From the NCBI GenBank assembly GCA_963573315.1, contig OY752144.1, positions 1-64,000 of the forward strand: DNA of 64,000 nt, in the 5' to 3' direction. The notes beneath the pieces are model-generated. The model searched no databases. It saw nothing but the letters and a program-made list of their open reading frames with translations, and was not told where the DNA came from. How positions within the stretch are numbered: position 1 is the stretch's first letter; every line of letters begins with the position of its first letter. Both the position numbers and the translations under genes were made by a program. Origin of the DNA: Entomortierella parvispora (Eukaryota; Mortierellomycota; Mortierellomycetes; Mortierellales; Mortierellaceae). Shown here piece after piece: positions 54,481-64,000 of this stretch.

Positions 54481-56346
54481 TCAGTCCGATCCTGGTGAGC
54501 CTGTAAAGTCCTCAGTCGACTCCAGCAAACTGTACTGCTTCAAAAGCACACAGGGGCCACCATTATCCAAATCGATGTTATACTGGTAAAGGTAGCCATC
54601 CGAGGTTGCAACCATGACTTGAGGAGTTGTACTAAAAGAGAAAAATAGGTCAGTCCAAGAGCCCACAAAAGACAGGATACATGTGAAATGACAGCTGCTC
54701 CAGAAGAAAAGTAGACATACTTGCTCAATGCAATGACGCTTTGAACACCTGCGCTGGGGAGTTTGAGATAGGCAAAATCGCGCGAAGGTTCAAACATCTC
54801 CGTGACGACTCCAGGTAGATATGATCCAACGCATCCTGCCAAACTTTTTCCAATGTGCATGGACTGACGGCGCAATACAGAAGTCACGCCTGCTCGCCTG
54901 TAGTCCAATGACCCTTCTGTAAGTGCTCTCTGACTTGCACTTCCATTGCTAGATCCCCCGAGCTTGAAAATATGAACTGTGTCTGTATCACTGGAAACAC
55001 AAAGCAAAGTGCTGACAAGATTGAACGAGAGCGAGAAAATTTTGGCAGATTGTGATCCTCTCCTGAACTGGTATAGCCTTTGTGCATTAGGTATGGAGAA
55101 AATACGAATGACGGTTCCCTTCAAGTAGTAACAAAACAGAGGGATTAATAACAATCCTCAGGAAACATCGATCAAGGTGCTAAATTGAAGACTTTGCGAA
55201 AAGTGGGCCTACCTTGTCGCTGGCAGTGGCCAACATTGTTCCCTCCGCGTTGATCGAAATATTGGAGACTGAGGTCTTGTGTGCCTGCACAATATTGACA
55301 ACTTGCAGGGTGAGTGCATTAAAGATGAGCACATCGCCTGAGGGACCTCGAGGGGCATCACGACCATGACTCGAAAACGGCGAAGTAGGCGACGGTGTTG
55401 GGGAAGGATAGGCCAGATAGCAGTTTTCGCTCGAAGGAGACAATGCACAAATGGCTAGTGCAGAGTAGCGTCAGCGGTTAGATATATCCTAGTTCAAAAG
55501 GCTGTAAGGAACATCTCCGTGGGAACAGTCGCCCTACCGTTGGGATTAGGACTCGTCTCGATAGTATGCAGGAGTTTCATATTTGAAATGTCATAGACAT
55601 AGATCTGATCCTCAAGGACGACAATCAGTCGTTTGCGGTTAAGCTTGACTGAAAGGATCGATGTTGGGAACGTCAGTTCGCAAATGGTGGATTGACGCTA
55701 GTTACAAGCAGCGATAAAATGGAGGGCGGTAAGTCCAAGCTCTGATCTCTACCATTCGCCGTCAAGAGATTTGATGTACTGTCCTGAACCCTCACCTTGG
55801 TATTGATAATCTGAAGTCTTCTTGGGGAAGACGTGGGCTGATCGCCTGCTCCAACGACTGCAACTAGGGATGTGCAGAAAAGCATCTCCACGATTCCTGT
55901 TGAACTGTCCGCTGTTGGTTCAAAAGAGAGACGACGCCTCACGTCCGGTCAGTCATGTTGTAGATGTGTTGACTTTGAAAGAACGCGTCGGCATTTTACC
56001 TTTTGAATAGCATTTTCCAAAGGGATCACAATTGTATATTTTAAATCCATGCTTTGTACCAACGGAAATGCAGCTATTAGGTCGAACATTGCCGAAGAAA
56101 AGAGCGGAGAGTGTTAGCCTCCATGTCTTCCATATTTGGTGGCCAAAAATTGGTTGGGGAAAGAACGTGCCTAAAGTCCTGGTTGAAGTTGATGAACAAC
56201 AACGAGCCTCCTTTGACATTCATGGCGCTGCGTTGCGGTGTCTTGGGGTGACTTTGTTGTTTCGGCGGTGGTTGATGCTGTTTCTGTAGTGAGTGCTGGT
56301 CCGTGCTGGTTGAAAGAGATGAAACATGGGTTTCCATTATAACCAT
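54481..56346 (-). CDS. ATG18: Autophagy PROPPIN Atg18 (WIPI family)
   Basis: Seven exons: 56346-56171, 56073-56000, 55911-55796, 55697-55538, 55454-55213, 55118-54721 and 54631-54481, giving 438 residues. WD40-like blades contain [43 protein letters not shown] and [11 protein letters not shown]. The phosphoinositide-binding motif FRRG is at about residues 274-277. It binds PI3P on autophagosomal and vacuolar membranes with Atg2. The longest in-frame start is at 56346; METH at 56337 or MNVK at 56223 are alternatives and the last fits the family best, so the N-terminus is uncertain. Intron 1 (56170-56074) starts with GC (TTTAG|GCACGT): only this donor gives FS-CISVGT in phase. Confidence 0.92.
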
Positions 56347-57508
56347 GTCATGCCATTTGAGTCACGTTGGCTTGCCGTCATTGTGTCACGGGATTGCATG
56401 GATTTGCCACCAAAAAATAATTTTTTTGTTGTTGGAGTGAGCAGAGAGCGGCAGGCGACGATGTGGAGAGTCTTCTTGGAGACAGCGCGTTTTGACCCAT
56501 TGACGGCGCTCTCCGCGACCAACGGACTCTTGTTAGTCTAATCAAACACCTGCTAGGACGACGGTGAGGTCAGGCGTCGACTTCCGTCTTGAGGAGACGG
56601 GTGAGTGACATATGCTCTGAAGCAGGATCGGCCTGCTTCCGCTGGCGACAACGGAGTTCTGGTGGCGGACACCTGCATCGACAGCCAAGCACATGTGCAT
56701 GCGCGTGCGAGCGGACATAGTCGAGGGGAGTACAAGGGGCAAGAGCAATTGAGAATTTCGGAACCCCCAAGGTCCGTTCCAATGCGAAGCAAAGCCGCGT
56801 TTTTCTACAGCAGCCTCTTCACCACGGCTGCTACTTTTGTTGGTGTGTGCAGAGGGTGCCAGCGCCTGCGTGGAGCGTGAAGCGTGGAAAGACATCTAGC
56901 CACACGATGGAAGGAAGCACGGGTCACAAGGTCCCTGTCTAGAATATCTTTTGTGTCGTATCCTACCAGCAGCAGTTTCTTTCTGGCTGTTTGCGTGGCG
57001 ACATTACGTTGACAAAAAAGAGAACAACACTCCCCCACAGGTGCAAAGCCTGCAATATCCCCAAAAAGAACAAAAAAGAGTTTGGCAGCAGATCGGAGTC
57101 TCTTCCGCAGTGTGGGTGAGAGCGAGACCGAAGGTGGAGGAAGAAGAACCAGAAACACCGGCAGGAGGGAACGGACAGCCAGGGCAGCGAGGCGAGACAA
57201 AAGAAAGAGCGACAGTAATCATGGGGGGAAGCGGCCCAGCAACCGAGCATCATTATTATTGCGCATCGCAGACCGCGGAGCACAAGCCAGGGGCGATAGA
57301 CCTCGCTAATCGCCCTCTTTCCTCTTCTTTGTCTCCCTCCCTCGACTCTCTCTCCTTCCTCTTTCCTCCCTTTCCTTTTCAACCTCGCACCTCATCCGCC
57401 CTCCTCATCTCCCATCTCTGCTTGTAATTACACACGCAGCCGAATAACCTCCTCTTCGCTTTTATCCTTCGCTTTTATCCTTCTCTCCATCCCTCTGCAT
57501 CGACCATC
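56347..57508. promoter_or_regulatory. Divergent promoter region, ATG18 / acyl-CoA synthetase
   Basis: About 1.16 kb between outward-facing starts, no supported gene. A C/T-rich tract at 57305-57495 directly precedes the acyl-CoA synthetase ATG. Confidence 0.45.
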
Positions 57509-60017
57509 ATGACCACCGAGCAAATGTACTCTGTCGTTGTCCCCAACAGTCCCGCCATTCCAGGCGAGGGCAAGCCTCGTCGAAGCATTCTCTGCCCTGA
57601 GAAGCTTGTCGAGAACTACCCATCTATCAAGGCTGGCGTCACCATCACCACCCTTTATGAGAACTTCCTCGAGGGTGTCCAGCGTGCCGGTATGAACCTC
57701 TTTGTAAACCAGCCAGCCTGCTCAGCAGTCTGATCACTTGAACCTAATCGTTTTCTGATTCTTTTCTTAGAGGGTGGCGACTTCCTCGGTCATCGCCCCA
57801 TCGTTGACAATGTGCCCCAAGCCTACGAATGGCAGTCGTATGCCCAGGTCAAGGAGCGAATCACTCACTTTGGCGCCGGCTTGTCCCATCTCGGCCTTGC
57901 TCCCAACAACAACTTTGGTATCTTTGCCATTAACCGTCCTGAATGGGTATTGTGCACCAGCCCGTCGATGTCTGTGCGATCTGTTGTTGGCATTGAAGTG
58001 CATCGCTGACAAATTTATGATCTTCCAATTCTGTAGAGCATGAGTGAGTTGTCTGGATACATGTACAACTACACGAGCGTGCCTCTGTACGATACCTTGG
58101 GAGTTTCAGCAATCGAGTTTATTGTCAACCAGACAGAAACGGAGATCATTATCGCTTCTGCGGACAAGGCCTCGATCATTCTCAACATGAAATCTAACCT
58201 GCCCACTGTCAAGACTGTCGTCGTGATGGGCGATGTGGATCAGAGCTTGCTGGCCGAGGGCAAAGAGCTCAATGTTCATGTTGTCTCCTGGACCGATGTC
58301 GAGCATTCTGGACGCGAGAAGCCAGTCCAAGCCATCCACCCCACCACCGAGGATGTTGCTACCATCTGCTACACTTCTGGAACTACAGGAACACCCAAGT
58401 AAGTCGTTACCGTGAATGATTTTGCAGAGAGATAGGACTGGAACAACAAATGGAGTCCGATAATGCAGGGTCGTGTATCAGGAACGAGGGGTCAGGGATT
58501 AGAGATTACGGACGAAGCGTCAATCAAATCGATCTTGCTAAGACGCTGTAATGTTGATTTCTGTTACTTTTAGGGGTGCCGTTTTGACCCATAAGAACTT
58601 CGTCTCAGCCATCGGCTCTTTGCACACCATGGCTAAGCACGGCAAGTTCTTTATCCCCTCTTCTGCAGACACTCATGTGTCCTACCTGCCCTTGGCCCAT
58701 GTCTTTGAACGCCTTTGCCAGGCTGTCATGATCTCTGGCGCAGCCCGTGTTGGATACTACCAGGGCGATACTCTGAAGCTTCTCGACGATGTCGCTGTTT
58801 TGCAACCCACTATCTTCGCGTCTGTCCCTCGTCTGTTCAACCGCATCTATGACAAGGTCTTGGCTGGCGTCAAGGCCAAGGGAGGTGTTGCCGCTTTCCT
58901 CTTCAACCGTGCTTACGATGCAAAGAAGGCCAACTTGAAACGCGGTATTATGAACCATGCCCTCTGGGATCGCCTGGTCTTTGGAGCCATTCGTGCCCGT
59001 CTGGGAGGCAAGGTCAAGCACATTGTCTCTGGATCTGCGCCTATCTCGCCCGACGTGATGGATTTCCTCCGCATCTGCTTTAGTGCCGACGTGTATGAGG
59101 GCTATGGTCAAACTGAGCAGGCGGCTGGCTTGAGCATGAGCTACCGCGGTGATTTGACGCCTGGTCAGGTTGGACCTCCACAGCTGTGCATTGAAGTCAA
59201 GTTGAAGGACATCCCTGGAATGAACTACACCAGCGAGGACAAGCCTTTCCCCCGTGGTGAGATCATGCTTCGCGGTAACTCTGTCTTCAAGGGCTACTAC
59301 AAAGCCCCTCAACAAACTGCAGAGACTCTGGATGCTGAAGGATGGTCTGGGTAAGTTGCCTGCCTGTATTACTTCATGTATCATTTTGTATTCGTCGCTA
59401 GGACTCACCATTCATTGTTTTTGTTTTATTCCTAAAAAAATCTTCAGAACTGGCGATGTCGGACAGTGGGATGCTCAGGGACGACTCGTTGTGATTGACC
59501 GAGTCAAGAACATTTTCAAGTTGGCGCAGGGCGAGTATATCGCGCCTGAGAAGATCGAAGCCGTCTTGGCGAAGCACTATTTGGTGGCGCAAGTATTTGT
59601 CTATGGACATTCTCTTCAGGCTACGCTTGTTGGTGTTGTTGTACCTGATCCCGAGACACTCTTGGTGTGGGCTAAAGACAATGGTCACGGCGACAAGACT
59701 TACGAGGAACTCTGCGCTCTTCCTCAGGTCCGCACTACTCTCCAAAAGGAACTTACTGTGTTTGGAAAGGAGTCTGATCTCAAAGGCTTTGAGATCCTGA
59801 AGAACATCTACGTTACACCGGAGCAGTTTACGATCGACAACGATCTTCTTGTAAGTTGTTACACAGGTGTGTGCGTGACCCTTTTCTCCAAAAGTGCAGA
59901 TAACTTACCGTACACTCCTGACATTTCTCATAGACCCCCACCTTCAAGCTCAAGAGACATACTGCCAAGGAGAAGTACAACGTCGAGATTGAGCGCATGT
60001 ACGCCGAGATCAAATAA
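57509..60017 (+). CDS. Long-chain fatty acid-CoA ligase
   Basis: Exons 57509-57689, 57771-57946, 58037-58398, 58574-59350, 59448-59850 and 59934-60017 give 660 residues. The enzyme activates long-chain fatty acids to acyl-CoA via acyl-AMP at membranes (ER, peroxisome, lipid droplet). It shows the AMP-binding P-loop YTSGTTGTPKGAVLTH (at about residue 216, across an intron), the motif YEGYGQTEQAAG, the FACS motif from GWSGTGDVGQWD, and a basic C-terminus (TFKLKRHTAKEKY). The family start VVVPNSPAIPGEGKPRRS is typical of fungal Faa1/Faa4 and animal ACSL-type enzymes. Convergent with DDRGK1. AATAAA follows at 60087. Confidence 0.95.
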
Positions 60018-60086
60018 GACGCGTACGACGATACCCACCAACATACTCTCTAACTTACATGCATTTCATATCGCACGGCTGTGCAG

Positions 60087-60092
60087 AATAAA
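60087..60092 (+). terminator. Poly(A) signal of acyl-CoA synthetase gene
   Basis: AATAAA 70 bases past the stop codon, in the convergent gap with DDRGK1. Confidence 0.5.
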
Positions 60093-60170
60093 TCTACTAT
60101 CTAAAGCGTACCCACTACCTTCACGGCAGAAAAGTACTGCTCTTTGACTTCCACACGAAAAAAGCCCGCT

Positions 60171-61917
60171 TTATTTTTGCGTTGTGAACATATCCTCGCT
60201 CGCTTTACTCAACTCCTTTGTATGAACCCTCCCTTGGGCCTGCACCCTTTCTGCAAAGGCACGAAGCTGAGTATCATTCAATACCACGTATTGGTCCGAC
60301 GAAGAGTCACGCAAGATGAGAATTTGATGAGAAGTCGGCGAAGCTGTAGATATGACAGCCCCTGATTTTGAACGCGCCAAAACAGGAGAATTCGATGGAG
60401 AAAGGAGATTCGACGCCAGTATGATCCGAGGAGGTGGTGATGAGATTGGTGTGGACGATGGCTGACCCTGAGAAGTCTCTTGAGCAAGTGCAGCCAGGTC
60501 CTTCAACAGCTGCGCCTCAGTTCTGTCCATCCTTTTAGCCAGCTCAGGAAGTCGAAACGATTTGATCCTCTAGACGTCGTAACATAAAACAGGGAGAAAG
60601 GATGAGCAATAGGTTGCAAGGATCCAACATCAACATGACGGCCACCATTGAAAGGAGAGCGTGTAAAACGTACCTGAATGTAAGCCAAGAGCTCCTTGCG
60701 GACAGATTCATCCTTAAGGCTCTCGATCTGAGATTGCTTCAGTTTGGATTCCTGGTCTTTGAGCTCCTTCTTTTTCATAAACTCTTTTCGTTGGCGATCT
60801 TTTTCGATTTGAGCGGCACGCTTTCGTTGACGTTCTTCTTGCAGGGCTGCTTCATGGGCCTTGTACATCTCCTCCTGCTGTCGTCTCTCCTCCCGTTGAG
60901 CATCCATAAACTAATAGGAAGACAAGGTGGAAACAAAAAGTAACCGTCAGATATAATCGATCCTCATGTCAGGGAATATGGACTTGTTTCAGCGCGTTTT
61001 TTCCCATGTGCTCTTCATGTCTCTTGCATTTACCTCACGATAGGCACGCATCTGCTCTTTCCGTTGAAGCTTTTCAGCTTTTTTCTTGCCAATGCGTCGA
61101 ATATGGTTTGCAGTAGCAGCGTGCGCTTGCGATGACCCTGCTCCTCCACCCCCTCCATTGTCATCTTCATCCTCATCATCGTTTCCTTCTCCTGCGGGCT
61201 CGTCGCCTGGGAATGGCTCGGGTGCAAATCCTGCTCGTGCTCGCATCTGCTGGACCATCTCATGATGCATCCTCAGTCTTGCTGAAGTGGTCGTTGTTGC
61301 AAGAGTATCGGGCATCAATTCCCCTTCCTCTTCGCCTTCTTCCCTCAATTCCTGTCCTGCGTCAGTCCCATTGACATTCCTTTCCTCGTCATCCAATCCC
61401 TCCTCTTCATCATCAAACTCAAAGTCCTCGTCCTCCAATTGCCCCAATCCAGGATTCTGCCCGGGAGCCCATCCTTGGACGGCCTCAATAACATCCTGGT
61501 CCTGGATCCGATCATATCGACCACTGCTTCTGCCTCGAGACGTCCAGAGTCTTCCAAGACGCCTCAAGGTACTGTCTCGGACTTCCAGAAGTCGATCATG
61601 ATAATTGTATACCACAATCCCTCCAATTGCGAGCACCAGAACCGTTGGGGGTATATAAATGATGGGGTTCAACGGTGACTAGGTAAATATGGAAACAAAA
61701 AAGGTCATCAGAAAGGATGGCAGCAGGTCAAGCAGCACAGGGTGCATTTCCACCAAACACATGTCCAAAGGAGAAACACGATTGGACCTATTGGAGATGT
61801 GCATGCCACGGGTTGCCATTGAGGGTCGCGTGTTCACGAGCGGTCGAAGAGATGAGAGATGGCTCGTGTTTCCGTCTCCAGAGTCCCTTTCCCGAGCCAG
61901 ATAGCCTTTCTTACCAT
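60171..61917 (-). CDS. DDRGK1: DDRGK1 (UFBP1)-like ER membrane protein of the UFM1 pathway
   Basis: Exons 61917-61915 (ATG only), 61678-61034, 60910-60674 and 60569-60171 give 427 residues. An N-terminal membrane span (IYIPPTVLVLAIGGIVVYNY) precedes an acidic disordered stretch, a long charged helix (KKAEKLQRKEQMRAYREF, then EEMYKAHEAALQEERQRKR) and a winged-helix end (SVRKELLAYIQRIKSFRLPE, FAERVQAQGRVHTKEL). This is the DDRGK1 plan; DDRGK1 recruits the UFM1 ligase UFL1 to the ER. The canonical DDRGK tetrapeptide is replaced around DSSSDQYVVL. The coding start is unusual: no ATG precedes the span in exon 2, and the best donor upstream leaves the ATG as the whole first coding exon (or a 17-codon one from an ATG in the same frame). 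A Ser/Pro insertion sits before the last helix. Confidence 0.78.
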
Positions 61918-62135
61918 GGATGAAGTGGATGAATGGAAACAGGTGGGAATTCTTTGGAGAAGCATTCAACATGCATTTGCATCTGCATTTCTCCCATTTT
62001 GTATGCAGTCACGAATGGTGGCGCAAAAATGGCAGGACAAGAAAACGAAAGGAACACACGTCAAAGTGAGTTGCGCGCTGCAATTGCTTTTTTTATTTTT
62101 TTGGACTCCTCGGAATTGTCTGGCTGGCCAGCACC

Positions 62136-63953
62136 CTAGAACTTGGAGGGATTTGCAGGCTCAATGTGGCGATGTGGGTCCTGATTCTCGCCATGAAGAC
62201 AGGTCTCGATGCTCTTGAACCAAGGGTCTTCTTGTACTTGCTCAATGGTGATTCTTGTCTTGGGGTTTGGATCCAAGATCTTCTTCATCAGTGTGCGGCA
62301 CCCAAGAGGCAACTTCTCAAACGGCTCGTAATTGTTGACGGCGCGCATCTCCAAGAAGTGCTTGTAGTTCAGATCCTGGGACATGGCTGCTCGGAAGGGA
62401 ATACCTTGGTAAACCATGCAATAGTAGACGATACCGCAGGCCCAAACATCAACACAACGGGCATCGTATTCCTTGCTGAGAAACTCCTCGGGTGCAATAT
62501 AGGGTTCAGAACCACAGAGACCCTTGGAGAGATGGGGGGACTTTTCCCAACACATTCGGAATACGTCCGAAACACCAAAGTCTGTAATCTTGAGGCGACC
62601 TTGTCCGTCCAATAACAGGTTCTCGGGTTTGATGTCACGATGAGCAACGCCCATGGAATGCAAATACGCGACACCATTAACCAGTTGCTTGAAACAGCAG
62701 TCGACCTCTATCCGGGACATATGGCCTTGCTTGATAGTGTTGTACAAGTCACCGCCACAGCAATACTCCTATATAATAAGATAAAAATAACAAAATAATT
62801 GATTAGAACTCATGCATGCAAAGGCAAGGAAGGGCAGGAACCAACAACCCCACGTTTGCTTTGTCCCATTTCCCGATCATCCTGGACTATCCTATGGTCA
62901 CACAGTACCAAACAAATGAGGGATTTCTTTTTTTTTGTGCTTTCTTGATTAAAGTCGTCCGTGCCACATGTCCGTCGGTCAAATAACGAATGTCAGCCCG
63001 CTCTCGCCCCTTTGCCTGACCTCATTGACTACTTCCCATGATGTTGAGTCCCCCTGGAATTCCATGTGTTGCAGTGCCCCCAACAGTGCGTGACGAAAAC
63101 AAATGAAAGTAAACCTTACCATAACCTCACACCAGTGCTGCTGCTCGTCCTGGACAAGATCCACTGTCTCGACAATGTTTTCGTGATGGAGAGTGGACGA
63201 GATACAGAATTCACTCGTCAACTTCTTGACGTACTCCTTTTCAGACTCGTCCTTATTCCGTTTCCGGAACTCCTTGACTGCGAACAACTTTTCGCTCGAC
63301 TCATCTCTGGCCAGCTTGTGTGCCAACCGTACCACGGCCGTGGCACCCTGTCCGATGTGACCCTTGTCGCAAAGTCCATACTTCTTCAATAGGGTGCAGT
63401 CATTGTTGGCGATTGTCAAGCCAGTGTTTGTTCCAGGAGCGCCGTTCTTCTTTGCTCCGATCGTACCAGCGGCGGCATCGGCGCCACGTTCACTGCCAAA
63501 GCTTGAGCCACGCCCAATCATAAAGTTGAACAGGTTCTTCTTTTCGAGTGGACTGGAGGTGCCGATCAGATAGGGATCGTCCTCGGGGGAACTTGAGGCG
63601 CTTCCTTTGGACTCGTGGTGAAAGATCTTGTGGATGAGATTTTGTTTCTTTGTTGGGACAGTGAGAGGTGTTGGTTTTGAAGAGCCGAGCAAGGTCTTTT
63701 TGAGAGATGGCGTAGAGTCCGTAGGTAATGAGGAAGGAAAGTTGACGACGCTGCCATTGCCGCCGTTGGAGGAGGAAGTTGAGGAGGATTCGAGGGTGGG
63801 GACTTGTCGCAGGGTGGACCAGTGGTCGTCATGGTGTCGCTGGTGTGCTCCTCCGGGAACCGTCGTTGCGGTCGGACCACCGGTTTTCTCGGTACGGCGT
63901 CGGACATTGACTTCCATGGCGGGAGCCCAGTAGTCGGTTGAAAAGGTGACCAT
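62136..63953 (-). CDS. HAL4/HAL5-type serine/threonine protein kinase
   Basis: Exons 63953-63120 and 62768-62136 give 488 residues; the junction reads WCEVM-EYCCGGDLY. About 190 disordered residues, rich in Ser and Pro, lead to the kinase domain: IGQGATAVVRLA (Gly loop), FAVKEFRKRN (catalytic Lys), HRDIKPENLLL with catalytic Asp at about residue 323, DFGVSD at 341 and APEEFLSKEY. The CGSEPYIAPEE activation segment and NYKHFLEMR are features of the fungal-specific Npr/Hal (Sat4, Hal5) group, which controls nutrient and potassium transporters at the plasma membrane. The gene is complete. The ATG at 63953 lies 47 bases from the window edge, so an upstream start or exon cannot be ruled out. Confidence 0.9.
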
Positions 63954-64000
63954 TGTGTGCAAGTGTAAAGTAAGGACAGGGTATGTATGGTACAAAGAAT

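Overview
The window is a nuclear segment of an early-diverging filamentous fungus, most likely Mortierellomycota or a close relative. The reasons are short introns in nearly every gene, a Crinkler (CRN)-type protein, a leucine-rich-repeat (RNI-like) family whose N-terminal domain I associate with Mortierella-type genomes, and a DDRGK1 (UFMylation) homologue, which Dikarya generally lack. The lineage is inferred. All exon structures below come from reading splice sites and checking reading phase by hand; no transcript data were available.

Layout. 0-7.4 kb is accessory: a 198-bp tandem repeat, an intact CRN protein with NTPase and nuclease-like domains, and an LRR gene with two inactivating lesions. 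7.9-8.5 kb holds a secreted ML-domain (NPC2-like) lipid-binding protein. About 2.7 kb that I cannot assign follows. 11.2-18.2 kb holds TOM22 (import receptor), an MBIP-like putative chromatin-complex subunit and an acetyl-CoA transporter (SLC33A1 family). 19.06-31.82 kb is two nearly identical full-length Ty3/gypsy-type LTR retrotransposons, head to tail on the minus strand and separated by only four bases. They sit in the divergent promoter between the acetyl-CoA transporter and NOP58. Both keep an intact 1480-residue Gag-Pol and an extra, unrecognised 192-residue ORF between pol and the 3' LTR.

32-64 kb is mostly conserved core genes: NOP58 (box C/D snoRNP), GTP cyclohydrolase II (riboflavin), transaldolase (pentose phosphate pathway), a kelch-BTB protein with long Gln-rich tails, a secreted DUF3712-type protein, a PR-1/CAP secreted protein with a 21-bp minisatellite coding for heptapeptide repeats, an IML2/TTC39 protein, ATG18 (autophagy PROPPIN), a long-chain acyl-CoA synthetase, DDRGK1 and a HAL4/HAL5-type kinase. 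Several genes bear on lipid metabolism or acetyl/acyl-CoA use (ML protein, acetyl-CoA transporter, acyl-CoA synthetase, IML2/TTC39), but they are scattered and I see no cluster.

The least ordinary material is the retrotransposon pair. The Gag-Pol start codon overlaps the LTR/primer-binding-site junction, Gag begins with two hydrophobic segments, and the downstream ORF has no family I recognise. Next come the CRN gene beside a decayed LRR gene, and two GC-AG introns in conserved genes.
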